Position numbers and translations under genes: made by a program
Origin: Candidatus Thorarchaeota archaeon
Lineage (GTDB): Archaea > Asgardarchaeota > Thorarchaeia > Thorarchaeales > Thorarchaeaceae
Assembly: GCA_019894665.1 (NCBI GenBank)
Contig: JAGXOC010000003.1
Coordinates: 29,158 to 73,475 of the forward strand
Direction: 5' to 3'
DNA length: 44,318 bases
Shown here: piece by piece, positions 31,431 through 40,764 of the stretch
How positions within the stretch are numbered: the first letter of the stretch is position 1
Layout: the number at the start of each line of letters is the position of its first letter
The notes under the pieces: model-generated
Told to the model about the DNA's origin: nothing
The model's database searches: none
Seen by the model: only the letters and a program-made list of their open reading frames with translations

Positions 31431-33017
31431 ATGAGTCAGTTGCTTAAGGCTCGCAGAAAGGTTCGACGGCGAGTGACCTCAGTTCCAAAGTATGATATTC
31501 TTCTTCACCGTTTTATCACGGTTGTATTAACGGTCAATATGATCTTGATACTCTATGCCCTAATTTCTGTCACATTTGGTATGACATTGAGTGGTGTCGG
31601 ATTTGTTGACTCATTACCACTTGCACTCTACATTTTGCCAATGATGATCATCCTTCCAATTATGATTCGTTCCTATTATCGTGAACGAACGGCTGCTTGG
31701 AATTTCGTGTTCCTTACTGTTTGTACAGTCTTCTTTAGCATGCTCTCACTTCTTGTTCGAGGATTCGCCATTTGCCTAGTCTTCAATATCATTGCAGTGG
31801 TGTCACTCTTCTTTATGGGGCGTGTCCGACCCAAAGGAAGACTAAGAGATGCTGGGAAGAAGGTGATTGCATACTTTCTTTTCGTTAATCTTCTTGGACT
31901 CTCATTTCCTATCTCTATCGTTCTCATGGGGCAAAATCCAATTGCAACAACACCCGTGACCGAAATCCCTGAGATTCGACTCAGTGTACCATTAGCCAAT
32001 TTCGATTATCCATACCAGAATGTAACTCCTACGCCCCAGTTACTATCTGATGTTCTAACAAACGGGTTCTACTTGGATCTCCATGTACTCGAAAATGACA
32101 CTTCATCGTGGTCGAGGTTACGATCATGGTTACTTGCGCTTAATGAATATGCGATACTCTACTCTATTACATTGACCGCAGATCGAGCTTCGCTTGCTGG
32201 TGAAGATCCACAGACTCTAGCAACAACGGAACTGCTAGAAGCAATCTATGAAAGTCATAGAAATGCTCTCAGCCAACTAGTGAATGTTGAATTAGCAAAT
32301 ATAACCAATAGACCAGAATTTGTTCTCTTTGACATGACGCTTTCTGGACCGGAATGGCAAGCACTAATGCTTCGAACAAGAAACCTCGACTTGGTTGGTT
32401 TTGGTGGGCTGATGCGAACCTCAATCTACTCGGTTGATAAAACTCGCATAGCGAATGCTTCATCAATACTTCACGAGGTGGCAGTCGCTTCAGGTATCCA
32501 ATCTGGTGTACTTGTTGAAACCTTTGTTGTCGATGACTTGCTTGATGGTGACTCGATTGCGATGCGGCTTTGTGGAGCCACATCATCTTCGCTCCGAGAT
32601 TGGGAATACGTATCTGTGTTATGTAGCCGCTCTCGATTCTCCGCTGAGATGAATGGTGATGTTGGTGAATATTTGGTCCATTCCTACTCAAGTTCTATTG
32701 ATGGGCTTGGTTCTCCTTGGAGTATAAGGCTCGGAGAAGTGGGCAACTCTACTGATGTTTTGGATAGACCAGATAGTGTTTACGAAAGCCTTGCTGTTTT
32801 AGTGAACGACATTGCGCTAGCAGTTGGGAATGGAGTTCAACGAGTCACATTAGACTCACTTCCATCCTTCCTGAATGCTTTCGGGAGCGACTCACTTTCT
32901 ACCCTTCGGTCAACAATTGATGGAACCAATCATGGAGTAGCTACATACACATTCAGAATCTACGCTTATCGGGCTGTGTTCCTAGCAATTGATGCATTTG
33001 ACTTCATCATGCTTTAG
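31431..33017 (+). CDS. membrane protein with large outer domain, unknown
   Basis: A 528-residue protein I do not recognise. A basic N-terminus (KARRKVRRR) is followed by five hydrophobic segments within residues 25-180, then about 340 residues of soluble domain with several NxS/T sequons, probably outside the cell. The frame opens at TTG 31410, but ATG 31431 has GAGGGTG at the right distance. The last 11 bases overlap the convergent gene at 33007. There is no recognised catalytic motif. Confidence 0.7.
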   Translation: MSQLLKARRKVRRRVTSVPKYDILLHRFITVVLTVNMILILYALISVTFGMTLSGVGFVDSLPLALYILPMMIILPIMIRSYYRERTAAWNFVFLTVCTVFFSMLSLLVRGFAICLVFNIIAVVSLFFMGRVRPKGRLRDAGKKVIAYFLFVNLLGLSFPISIVLMGQNPIATTPVTEIPEIRLSVPLANFDYPYQNVTPTPQLLSDVLTNGFYLDLHVLENDTSSWSRLRSWLLALNEYAILYSITLTADRASLAGEDPQTLATTELLEAIYESHRNALSQLVNVELANITNRPEFVLFDMTLSGPEWQALMLRTRNLDLVGFGGLMRTSIYSVDKTRIANASSILHEVAVASGIQSGVLVETFVVDDLLDGDSIAMRLCGATSSSLRDWEYVSVLCSRSRFSAEMNGDVGEYLVHSYSSSIDGLGSPWSIRLGEVGNSTDVLDRPDSVYESLAVLVNDIALAVGNGVQRVTLDSLPSFLNAFGSDSLSTLRSTIDGTNHGVATYTFRIYAYRAVFLAIDAFDFIML

Positions 33018-33924
33018 GTGATTTCACATAGACCTCGAAGACTCCGGTCCAGATCTCACTACTAGGTTCAGCTTTAACGAGGAGGTCTCCTTCAAAGTTA
33101 ACTCCCACAGGCGCTGATTTGCCTTTCTTCCAGACATCTGCGAAGATCAAAGAGTGTAGTTTGTTCTGGAAATCTTCAGTCACTCGCTGTATCATACCGT
33201 CAATGTAAGCTTCGTCAATTCCCTGTGGGGTTAGATCGGCTGTTGTTCTAAATAGTCTCTCCTCGCTAATAGCGCCTTCAGTTCTATCAAATCTATAACC
33301 GATTCCTCCAACAAGAAAGAACTCGGCTTGGGGAACTCGAGGTTCATCTCCAATGACTATCATTGAACCATCTGCAAGAAGGATGTACGTGGGAGCTGCA
33401 ACATTGAATGGTATGGAGGCTGCCTCAACAGAGATCTCGTCCATCTTGAGTTCCAAATTTAGAAACTCCTCTAGGGTTCGTACCTTTGTGTCAAATCTGA
33501 ATGGAGCAAGTTCTCCCATATGCAAGATATTTCGTGACTTCCTAAGAATGACATCGAGGACGCGCTGACCTGTCTTCAGAAATTCAACTCGCTGTTCTTT
33601 CTTGGTCAAGATATCTCCTGCAGATATCACTAATCTAAGAAAGTCAACGGTCTTAAAATTAGAAAGAATTGTGCGACTCAGATAGGTTGAATCCTCAGTT
33701 TCGAGGAATCCCTCTTGTGTGGAAACTTCTGTTGGAATGGGATTTCCCAAATAGAGCTGTACAATTCTCTTGTTTCTCTTTCCTTTGAAGAATACACCCA
33801 CATCGTATGATTTTCGCGGCACATCAACCAATTGTCTCACAAATGTCCCATCTGGTGCAATTTCTTTTGCTCGTGCTTTTGCGTAAACCTGTGTATATTT
33901 TGCAAAGAGGTCCGTTCTTGACAT
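33007..33924 (-). CDS. soluble protein of unknown function
   Basis: A 305-residue soluble protein with no family I can name. It mixes beta-rich stretches, such as YILLADGSMIVIGDEP and FFLVGGIGYRFDR, with helical, Lys/Glu-rich segments. There is no signal peptide, membrane helix or Cys motif. The ATG at 33924 is near the end of a clean frame. The 3' end overlaps the convergent membrane protein by 11 bases. Confidence 0.65.
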   Translation of the reverse strand: MSRTDLFAKYTQVYAKARAKEIAPDGTFVRQLVDVPRKSYDVGVFFKGKRNKRIVQLYLGNPIPTEVSTQEGFLETEDSTYLSRTILSNFKTVDFLRLVISAGDILTKKEQRVEFLKTGQRVLDVILRKSRNILHMGELAPFRFDTKVRTLEEFLNLELKMDEISVEAASIPFNVAAPTYILLADGSMIVIGDEPRVPQAEFFLVGGIGYRFDRTEGAISEERLFRTTADLTPQGIDEAYIDGMIQRVTEDFQNKLHSLIFADVWKKGKSAPVGVNFEGDLLVKAEPSSEIWTGVFEVYVKSPKA

Positions 33925-34001
33925 CTTCTTATCTCCCGCAGTCTATTACTACCCTCACTGCACGCTATTATCATTTCGGGTGATTTACTCCAGACAAAAA
34001 C

Positions 34002-34130
34002 CTACGTTCCATGACCGTTTGAGCACAACTGTAATGGAAGTTCTCCTCCACTAACGGCAAAATGAATTCCTAAGAATACGATGAATCCAACTATAATGGC
34101 AAGGACTAGGATTTTGATAACTTCTTTCAT
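34002..34130 (-). CDS. 42-residue single-pass membrane peptide
   Basis: The minus strand has ATG at 34130-34128 and TAG at 34004-34002. The peptide starts MKEVIKILVLAIIVGFIVFL and continues to a short polar tail with one Cys (LQLCSNGHGT). It has one basic flank and a clear membrane helix, and AGGA lies about eight bases upstream of the ATG. It overlaps the non-coding upstream part of the zinc-ribbon membrane-protein frame. Function unknown. Confidence 0.5.
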   Translation of the reverse strand: MKEVIKILVLAIIVGFIVFLGIHFAVSGGELPLQLCSNGHGT

Positions 34131-34254
34131 TTGCTATCCTCGCATTCTCCAACCTATTTGTTTCACGATATTAAAAAACGAACTGGAACCTCGGCCACAA
34201 ATTATAAAGCAGCTAGTGAATCAATCCGCGTGTCCTCTAGGAACGGTATTAAAA

Positions 34255-34557
34255 ATGGATAGAAAAACGTTTGGTCCAATTCTCGTAATATTTGGTATAG
34301 CACTATGTCTTGGCGCTCTGTTCTATATTCTTCCAATACCGGGGCTCTACATAATTTCTCTTTTCATGATATTTATTGCAGTCGTAATAGTCGGTGTTGG
34401 AGCTGCTTTTGCAAGAGGAGCTGAAAGTTCACTTGATGTTCCTAGCGATGACTGCTACTACTGCGAAGGTACAGGCAAGATCAAGAGTGGTGAAGAGTTT
34501 GATACCTGCCCCCGATGTGGTGGGTCCGGTCTAGCCCGACCTGATGATGCAGATTGA
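34255..34557 (+). CDS. small membrane protein with DnaJ-type zinc ribbon
   Basis: A 100-residue protein with two membrane helices (about 8-26 and 31-53) and a cytoplasmic tail carrying CYYCEGTG (Cys67, Cys70) and CPRCGGSG (Cys85, Cys88). This is the paired CxxCxGxG zinc-binding motif of the DnaJ central domain, here without a J domain. The open frame reaches back to 34081, but that part looks non-coding; ATG 34255 begins just before the first helix. It could be a membrane-bound chaperone-like or redox-sensitive scaffold. The GDPD gene follows after 34 bases. Confidence 0.65.
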   Translation: MDRKTFGPILVIFGIALCLGALFYILPIPGLYIISLFMIFIAVVIVGVGAAFARGAESSLDVPSDDCYYCEGTGKIKSGEEFDTCPRCGGSGLARPDDAD

Positions 34558-34591
34558 TTATTCCTACAACTTTGTTGCTGTTCTCAGGTGA

Positions 34592-35296
34592 GTGGTATCC
34601 ATAACTGAACAAATCATTATCGCACACCGGGGTGCATCTGGTCATGCTCCCGAAAATACTCTCCTATCCTACCAGAGGGCTTTGGAATATGGTGCTCAGA
34701 TGATTGAACTTGATGTGCATGAAACTCTCGATGGTGCTTTGGTTTGTATCCATGATTCCACCGTAGACCGTACTACAAATGGTAGAGGGGACGTTCAAAG
34801 TTTCACATACAATGAATTGTTAGATCTAGATGCAGGTGAAGGCGAGCACATACCTCTTCTTGAAGATATTCTAAAATTTGCTTCTGGAAAGCTTCAGGTC
34901 AATATCGAACTAAAAGTGATTGGAGTGGAGAAGACGGTACTTGACATGGTAGAGCGCTATGAGATGCTCAGAGATATCATAATATCTTCATTCTTTCACG
35001 GCACACTTGTTACTGTCCGGGACCTAAGTGAAATTGCTGTAACTGCCATATTGGTCAATAAACCAAAGGATGAGCTTGTTCTCTATGCATTGGATTTCAA
35101 GGCAAACGCCATCAATCCTCAACACCAATTAGTTTCTCCTGAATTTGTGCACGACGCACACACTGCCGGGCTAAAGGTGCTCCCTTGGACAGTGAACGAC
35201 TCACAAACCATGAAGGAGCTTTTTGCCATTGATATTGATGGTCTGATTACTGATTTTCCTGACAGAGCAGTTGATGTCCTTAGAAGCCATACTTAA
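34592..35296 (+). CDS. glycerophosphodiester phosphodiesterase
   Basis: A 234-residue GDPD/UgpQ-family enzyme that hydrolyses glycerophosphodiesters to glycerol-phosphate and an alcohol. HRGASGHAPENT (12-23) has the catalytic His12 and substrate-binding Arg13. ELDVHETLDG and CIHDSTVDRTT give the metal-binding Glu/Asp and second His; IELKV and PWTVND are further family marks. There is no signal peptide, so it acts in the cytoplasm. The start is GTG 34592, with a GGTGA very close upstream. It overlaps the convergent hydrolase gene by four bases. Confidence 0.9.
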   Translation: MVSITEQIIIAHRGASGHAPENTLLSYQRALEYGAQMIELDVHETLDGALVCIHDSTVDRTTNGRGDVQSFTYNELLDLDAGEGEHIPLLEDILKFASGKLQVNIELKVIGVEKTVLDMVERYEMLRDIIISSFFHGTLVTVRDLSEIAVTAILVNKPKDELVLYALDFKANAINPQHQLVSPEFVHDAHTAGLKVLPWTVNDSQTMKELFAIDIDGLITDFPDRAVDVLRSHT

Positions 35297-36042
35297 CTTG
35301 TAGTCTTCTGCACAAAATCAAGGATAAGTGGATACGCCTCAGCCCGAGTTGGGTGACAACTGATCACGTGTTCTGCTCCTTCTATCGTATGTAGCTCTTT
35401 CTTCTCAGATGATATATTGTCAAATGCAATTTGACCATTTACAGGATCAATGGTCTTATCCTCTGTTCCTTGAAGTATGATAGTTGGAACTAGGATCTCG
35501 CTCATGCTCTTCCTCACCACTTTCTGCAACTTAAATAATTCATGATAAGCAGAAACTGGCTCTTTATCGTATTTGGTCCTTTTCACATCATAAACATGTT
35601 GCACTGCTTCAACATCGATTTCTCTATCCTTCATGAAAAACTTCAGTATCGGCACCAATTTCGGGATGAATCCTGAAATCTTCAGCGCTGGGGCTATCAA
35701 CACCAATCCATCAATATCACTCTGTTCTGATGCTAACAATAATGAGAGTGCCCCTCCCATAGAGATGCCAGCCAGAAAGAGGAATTTGGGATTCCAGGAA
35801 CGAACTACTTCAAGTCCTCTCCGAACTGATTCTAACCAATCAAGCCAAGAAGTTGTCTTCAGGTCTTCAGGCGTGGTTCCATGACCAGCTAGTTGGACCG
35901 CAAATGATGCATAACCCGCATCCGATAGATACTTCCCTAGAGTTGCAAGTTCATCAGATGATGCGCAAAATCCATGAACCAAAAGAAATGCGACAGAAGC
36001 TCCTTCTGGACGGGTGACAACACCCTTCACATCGGGAGCCAA
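35293..36042 (-). CDS. alpha/beta hydrolase, carboxylesterase/lipase-like
   Basis: A 249-residue serine hydrolase. LVHGFCASSDE (21-31) is the oxyanion-hole segment and GISMGG puts the nucleophile at Ser94. The Asp in GTEDKTIDPVNG and the His in GAEHVISCH complete the triad. The pattern matches Est30-type carboxylesterases and monoacylglycerol lipases. The start is TTG 36042; GTG at residue 5 is possible. It faces the GDPD gene, so both may act on lipid breakdown products, though they are not co-transcribed. Confidence 0.82.
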   Translation of the reverse strand: MAPDVKGVVTRPEGASVAFLLVHGFCASSDELATLGKYLSDAGYASFAVQLAGHGTTPEDLKTTSWLDWLESVRRGLEVVRSWNPKFLFLAGISMGGALSLLLASEQSDIDGLVLIAPALKISGFIPKLVPILKFFMKDREIDVEAVQHVYDVKRTKYDKEPVSAYHELFKLQKVVRKSMSEILVPTIILQGTEDKTIDPVNGQIAFDNISSEKKELHTIEGAEHVISCHPTRAEAYPLILDFVQKTTS

Positions 36043-36073
36043 TGTCTTTCACTCTTCCTTCTGAGAGTTTTGA

Positions 36074-38011
36074 TTACTCTAGTTTTGTGAATTTGAAGCC
36101 TTCTCGTAACATTCCCAATCTAATACCAGCTAGAAGCCAACCCATTATGGATAGCACCTCACTACTCACAACAAATGTCACCATGATGGATATCATTATG
36201 GCGATTTCGGTTGGTGATGGAATTCCTGCGAAGACTATCAATACTAGAATGATAACTACAGCAGCCGCAGCAAGTCCTGCCATAGTGGCCACTTTGATGA
36301 GTGTACCCTCAAAACCACGACCTTTATCCTGAACATCGTTTGCGAGATTGAAGTTCAGTGACATCACTAACATGACACTTATTGAGTAGAGTGTAAGCAG
36401 TAAAGCAGCTCCTGTGTTTGCTTCGTGTGAAACGCTTTCGTTACCTGCGATAACTGGAATCAGGATAGCAAAAAAGACGCTTATACCCATGAGAACTCCA
36501 CCTGTTGTATAACCTCTACCATAGGAATATCCAGCGAGTGACACATTTCGTATGAGAAGTGCCAAGAGTGGTAGTACAATGATGGCAGGTCCCTGCACAG
36601 CAGCTGGGATCCCCGGTATCATTGTAATATTGAACCATCGATTTGTGGGCCACAGAGCAAGTGGTCCACTACCAAATCCTCCTAGCATGAAGACGACCAC
36701 AGCAACTGATGTTGTGAGGCTGACAACAACTGTCAGCGCGGCCTGAGAGAAACCAGTCAAGCCTCTTTTCCATGACTCAATCGTCAATAAACCCTGTGTA
36801 ATGATGACGAGCAGCCATGGAACTATAATCAGTGGAAGGAGGTTGAATGGGTGAACCATCAGGAACACTGATGTCAGTACCAAGGGTATTCCCGTGACAA
36901 TGTCTGTTTTTGCGGCATACGAAGCACCCATCAAGAACATGACACCTGCTGGAGCCATCACAAGGAAGAAGCTCCAAGCTCCTACTCCTTCGATAAATGC
37001 TCCCGCCTGTCCTGCAGCTATGAGTCCAAAGAAAAGTAGGAACATCATGAAGTATTTGTTACCGCCCTTTACAATGTCTTCACCAATAGCTGTGGCTTTA
37101 AGCTCTCGAGCACCCAGTCGCGGTGCCAACATTATCCAGAATAGCATGAACGATAGAAATCCGAAAACCAATGCTGGATTTGTTTGATAAGTTGATTCGT
37201 TTACCAATGTGCTCCAGGGTCTCCAGACAGTAATTCCCGCCTCTGTACCAACTGGTCCTAGGAAAACTGCTGCAAGACCAAGAACAAATGTCAACACGCC
37301 GCTTACTCCAAAAGCAATCTTCGCTTTACTTGTGCTTCTCGCAAATTCACGAATTGTGCTAAACGGTGCCCACCAGAATTTGAGACTCATCAACTGGCCA
37401 ACAAGAAGTATGCCATAAGCAGCGTAGATTAACAGGGGACTAATAGCTTGCCCAAGTGCAAGCACTGGAATGAATAAGGCATTCAGCAGGCCTGCAAGAA
37501 AACCGATCCATGTCTTACTCGAATCAGTGTAAATGATGGCTCCAATTTGCCATGCTATAACGAATAATGCTCCGAGGAAATACATCACCGGTAAGAAATT
37601 TGGAATGAGTGATGCACTAAGAACTGCATAATATTGAGTTGGGACAATGACTGCTGTTGCAATAGCAATTATGAATCCCACCCGAAAAACATTGACAGAT
37701 CCGCTTCCGAGAAAACTTCCAAGACCCTTTGAACCTATTGCTTGGAATAGAAGACTAAATGCCATCATTCCCATGAATGCACCGACAGCGATTGGAAAAT
37801 ACGGGGTTCCTTCAATCATCCATTCGAAGGGTATAATCGAGGTCTGTTCCCATTCCAGTGCAGGAATCGGGATTAGAGATTTCCCAATTAGAAGGCCAAT
37901 GGCAGCTGCAATAATACCAAAGATACTACCAAAACCTGCTAATTCGCTTATTCTTTCACCCGATTGGTCTGAATCACTAATTACCGACGATAATGAACTC
38001 AACTGGGCCAT
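36074..38011 (-). CDS. large polytopic membrane protein, unknown
   Basis: A 645-residue protein with about 17 hydrophobic helices and very short loops. I do not recognise the family. No transport motif, P-loop or signal peptide is evident. A polar N-terminus (MAQLSSLSSVISDSDQSGER) precedes the first helix. The frame extends to 38110, but ATG 38011 has AGGAA seven bases upstream, so I prefer it. An inverted repeat and a TATA-like box lie just upstream. A transporter or an integral component of a larger membrane complex are both possible. Confidence 0.7.
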   Translation of the reverse strand: MAQLSSLSSVISDSDQSGERISELAGFGSIFGIIAAAIGLLIGKSLIPIPALEWEQTSIIPFEWMIEGTPYFPIAVGAFMGMMAFSLLFQAIGSKGLGSFLGSGSVNVFRVGFIIAIATAVIVPTQYYAVLSASLIPNFLPVMYFLGALFVIAWQIGAIIYTDSSKTWIGFLAGLLNALFIPVLALGQAISPLLIYAAYGILLVGQLMSLKFWWAPFSTIREFARSTSKAKIAFGVSGVLTFVLGLAAVFLGPVGTEAGITVWRPWSTLVNESTYQTNPALVFGFLSFMLFWIMLAPRLGARELKATAIGEDIVKGGNKYFMMFLLFFGLIAAGQAGAFIEGVGAWSFFLVMAPAGVMFLMGASYAAKTDIVTGIPLVLTSVFLMVHPFNLLPLIIVPWLLVIITQGLLTIESWKRGLTGFSQAALTVVVSLTTSVAVVVFMLGGFGSGPLALWPTNRWFNITMIPGIPAAVQGPAIIVLPLLALLIRNVSLAGYSYGRGYTTGGVLMGISVFFAILIPVIAGNESVSHEANTGAALLLTLYSISVMLVMSLNFNLANDVQDKGRGFEGTLIKVATMAGLAAAAVVIILVLIVFAGIPSPTEIAIMISIMVTFVVSSEVLSIMGWLLAGIRLGMLREGFKFTKLE

Positions 38012-38027
38012 ATCTGAATTCCTCACT

Positions 38028-38042
38028 TGGTGATTGTCACCA
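38028..38042. promoter_or_regulatory. inverted repeat in the leader of the polytopic membrane-protein gene
   Basis: TGGTGA (38028-38033) and TCACCA (38037-38042) form a perfect six-base-pair inverted repeat with a three-base centre. It lies 17 bases upstream of the ATG. On the minus strand TTTATACC (about 38069-38076) is a good TATA box for this gene, which puts the repeat just after the predicted start of transcription. Confidence 0.4.
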
Positions 38043-38190
38043 TCAGTCGCATGAAACGAAGATGAGGGGTATAAATGCATATCGGACTCGGCGCCAGCAT
38101 GCAATTCCAATTATAGACCCTATCATATTGGTTACTCCTGCAAGACTTAATACACCCAGCAACCTACATCAGTTATTGGTGACTCGATTT

Positions 38191-38340
38191 ATGACATCAG
38201 ATTATGTGCTCTATGTTAAGGGAAACGAGATTCACATGAACGAGTTTGTTTCCAGAATTATCCATGACGTATTAATGGCCATTCTTTCGAATCTAAGAGA
38301 TATCGATCTTGAATCCATCACAAAGATTGAGATTGACTAA
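38191..38340 (+). CDS. 49-residue protein upstream of AOR
   Basis: A small acidic protein starting at ATG 38191, with GGTGA eight bases upstream. It reads as a beta strand (YVLYVKGNEIHMN), a helix (FVSRIIHDVLMAILSNL) and a final strand (ITKIEID). The open frame runs back to 37993, but the upstream part overlaps the divergent promoter. It lies just before the AOR gene and is very likely co-transcribed. It may belong to a short conserved archaeal family; no function can be given. Confidence 0.6.
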   Translation: MTSDYVLYVKGNEIHMNEFVSRIIHDVLMAILSNLRDIDLESITKIEID

Positions 38341-38374
38341 ATAATATTGAATGCTGGTTAGGATGTGCACCCAT

Positions 38375-40195
38375 GTGAAGTACAAAGGCTGGACTGGAAA
38401 AATACTGTGGGTTGATTTGACTACTAAGACGACAAGAGTTGAAGAATTATCTCCTGGAGTCTATGAAAATTTTGTTGGAGGGAAGGGTCTTGGTGCTTAC
38501 TTGCTCTATCGAGAGCTAGACACAGGAGTTGATCCTCTCAGTCCAGATAATGTACTCTTCTTCATGACTGGACCTCTCCAGGGTCTGCCAGCTGTGATGG
38601 TTGGCAGATGGACACTTGTCACTAAATCTCCATTAACTGGATTATTTTTGGATACTCACTGTGGAGGTCCCATAGGTCGCGAGATAAAGAACTCTGGCTT
38701 TGATGCTATAGCAGTCACTGGAAAATCGGATAGCCCCGTTACTATTCTAATCGAAGATGACAAAGTTACCTTCAATGATGCTCAGAACCTCTGGGGTAAA
38801 GGAACTCAGGAATCCACACGGCTTCTGCATGAAAGCACACCCAAGAACTCGGCAGTTTATGTGATTGGTCCCGCAGGTGAGAATCTAGTTCTTTCAGCAA
38901 TGGGTTGTTGTGAGTACGCCCATCAAACAGGACGGGGTGGTTCTGGGGCGGTTCTTGGTTCAAAGAATCTCAAAGGTGTGGTGGTTAAAGGTACACAGAA
39001 ACTAACTCCTGCAGACCCTCACTCTTTTGGTGCGATTAGAAAAGCTGTGACCAAGAAATGGAATGATAAGAAAGATTACGATTTCAAGGATTATGGCACT
39101 GCTGTACTTGTTGAAATTGCAAATGAGCGTGGTCAGTTCCCAACAAGAAATTGGCGGAACACATACTTTGAAGGTTACGAGTCAATTACTCCTGAGGAAA
39201 CAAAACAGTGGATTACAGGAAATCACTTGTCTTGTCCGCATTGTATAATTCAATGCACACATTCTTACAAAACAGAAGACCCAAACAATCCAGGAGTGGA
39301 AGTTGAATCCACACCTGAATACGAAACTTTTGGAATGTGTGGAGGCAATCTTGGTATTAGTGATGCACAGACACTCTTCCAATTGAATTACCTGGCCGAC
39401 GACTTAGGACTAGATACCATTGGGGCTGGCGCTGCTATTGGATTTGCGATGGATGCTTTTGAGAGCGGTTTGCTAGAGGAGAGTGAGATTGGTTTCCCCC
39501 TGCGATTTGGTGATGGTGCGGCTGCGCTCAAGCTCATGCGAATGATTGCCAATAAAGAAGGAATAGGAAAAGTGCTTGCCAGAGGAGTCCGAACTGCTGC
39601 CGAAGAGCTTGGTCGTGGAACTGAGAAACTTGCAGTTCATGTTAAGGGTTTAGAAGTGGCTGCTTGGGATCCACGGGGAAAAAGAGGTGTTGGTCTTTCT
39701 TATGCAACCGCGGATGTTGGTGGTCATCATCTTCGAGGATGGCCACAGACTGCAGAAAAACCTGACGCTTCTGCAATCGACGTAATTGAATCGATGATTA
39801 CAGAACGCGATACGAAGATTCTAACAGACTCATTGGTTGTGTGCCACTTCACATGGCATTTTCCATTGACTAGGGACGAAAAAATCCAGTTGTTGAATAG
39901 CGGAACAGGTGTTAGTTATGATGATGCGAGGGTTACCGAATTTGGTCAACGCGTTGAAACACTCATACGACTATTCAATATCAATGAAGGAATTACGCGA
40001 AAGGATGACATATTGCCCCCTCGATTTTGGGAACCTGAAACAATTGGTCCTTCAAAGGGAATGAAGGCCTTTATTGATAAAGAAGATTTTGAGAAATCCC
40101 TAGACTTGTATTATGAACTCAAGGGTTGGGATAAGGATGGAATTCCCACAAAGGAGACCATTGAGAAGCTTGGGTTGGGTTCAATAGTTTTGTAG
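38375..40195 (+). CDS. aldehyde:ferredoxin oxidoreductase family (tungsten enzyme)
   Basis: A 606-residue AOR-family enzyme that oxidises aldehydes to acids with ferredoxin, using a tungsten bis-pterin and a 4Fe-4S cluster. KYKGWTGKILWVDLT is the usual opening. CPHCIIQC gives three cluster Cys (CxxCxxxC) and DSLVVCHF the fourth. GRGGSGAVLGSKNLKG and AWDPRGKRGVGLSYAT are pterin-binding blocks. The frame opens at ATG 38351; GTG 38375 (MKYKGWTGKI) fits the family start better, with AGGA upstream. Whether it acts on aldehydes from amino acids, sugars or lipids is not visible. A 49-residue protein precedes it. Confidence 0.93.
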   Translation: MKYKGWTGKILWVDLTTKTTRVEELSPGVYENFVGGKGLGAYLLYRELDTGVDPLSPDNVLFFMTGPLQGLPAVMVGRWTLVTKSPLTGLFLDTHCGGPIGREIKNSGFDAIAVTGKSDSPVTILIEDDKVTFNDAQNLWGKGTQESTRLLHESTPKNSAVYVIGPAGENLVLSAMGCCEYAHQTGRGGSGAVLGSKNLKGVVVKGTQKLTPADPHSFGAIRKAVTKKWNDKKDYDFKDYGTAVLVEIANERGQFPTRNWRNTYFEGYESITPEETKQWITGNHLSCPHCIIQCTHSYKTEDPNNPGVEVESTPEYETFGMCGGNLGISDAQTLFQLNYLADDLGLDTIGAGAAIGFAMDAFESGLLEESEIGFPLRFGDGAAALKLMRMIANKEGIGKVLARGVRTAAEELGRGTEKLAVHVKGLEVAAWDPRGKRGVGLSYATADVGGHHLRGWPQTAEKPDASAIDVIESMITERDTKILTDSLVVCHFTWHFPLTRDEKIQLLNSGTGVSYDDARVTEFGQRVETLIRLFNINEGITRKDDILPPRFWEPETIGPSKGMKAFIDKEDFEKSLDLYYELKGWDKDGIPTKETIEKLGLGSIVL

Positions 40196-40202
40196 GCTCA
40201 AA

Positions 40203-40652
40203 TCACTCGAAGACACCTGGACGGAAATCTCTCCGAAGGCATATCTCCTTACGTTCTTCTCTATATCCTGATTCGGTGTAAAGATCGAAGAGGTCTGCTC
40301 TTTCTACGTCGAATATTGCATCCATTGCTCGTAAGCCTTTTTCCTCAGCTAACTCCCTGGTTTTTTCTAACATTTTTGAACCGAGGTCTGTACTCTCTAG
40401 TGCGTTTTCAATCTCAAAATATCTTATGAAACCTACACGCCCCATTGCTGGATCTTTTGCAATGTCTAGTTTCAATGCTGCAACGACCATTCCTCGAGCG
40501 GCAGCTATTACAAACATTGTTTCACTGCTTGCACCTACCGGAGTTGATCTTGCATGTTGAATCAATTGTTGGAAATTCATTCCTTCTCGGACATAGAATT
40601 CCTCTATTAGTGACCTGTCTTGAGCACTAGCCAGTCTCACATCGATGTCCAT
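40203..40652 (-). CDS. GNAT-family N-acetyltransferase-like protein
   Basis: A 149-residue protein with the GNAT outline: an N-terminal strand-helix (VRLASAQDRSLIEEFY), central strands (FVIAAARGMVVAALKLD), RYFEIENALESTDLGSKML in place of the acetyl-CoA loop, and a C-terminal GYREERKEICLRRDF. The canonical Q/RxxGxG/A is only partly kept as STDLGSKM, so the fold call is better than the activity call. ATG 40652 has GGAGG ten bases upstream; the longer frame to 40685 is less likely. Confidence 0.65.
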   Translation of the reverse strand: MDIDVRLASAQDRSLIEEFYVREGMNFQQLIQHARSTPVGASSETMFVIAAARGMVVAALKLDIAKDPAMGRVGFIRYFEIENALESTDLGSKMLEKTRELAEEKGLRAMDAIFDVERADLFDLYTESGYREERKEICLRRDFRPGVFE

Positions 40653-40764
40653 GATAGTGTTTCCTCCGGATAACTCTTCACCCAAGTAATTCTAGTTAGA
40701 AGTGTTTTGCTTAGGACCAATTTGATATAGCGTATCGTCAATATATTGACTATGGTGAAATCAT

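Noticed and set aside
37993-38190. Upstream part of the open frame leading into the 49-residue protein
   Set aside because: It runs through the divergent promoter and inverted repeat; the ATG at 38191 has a well-spaced GGTGA.
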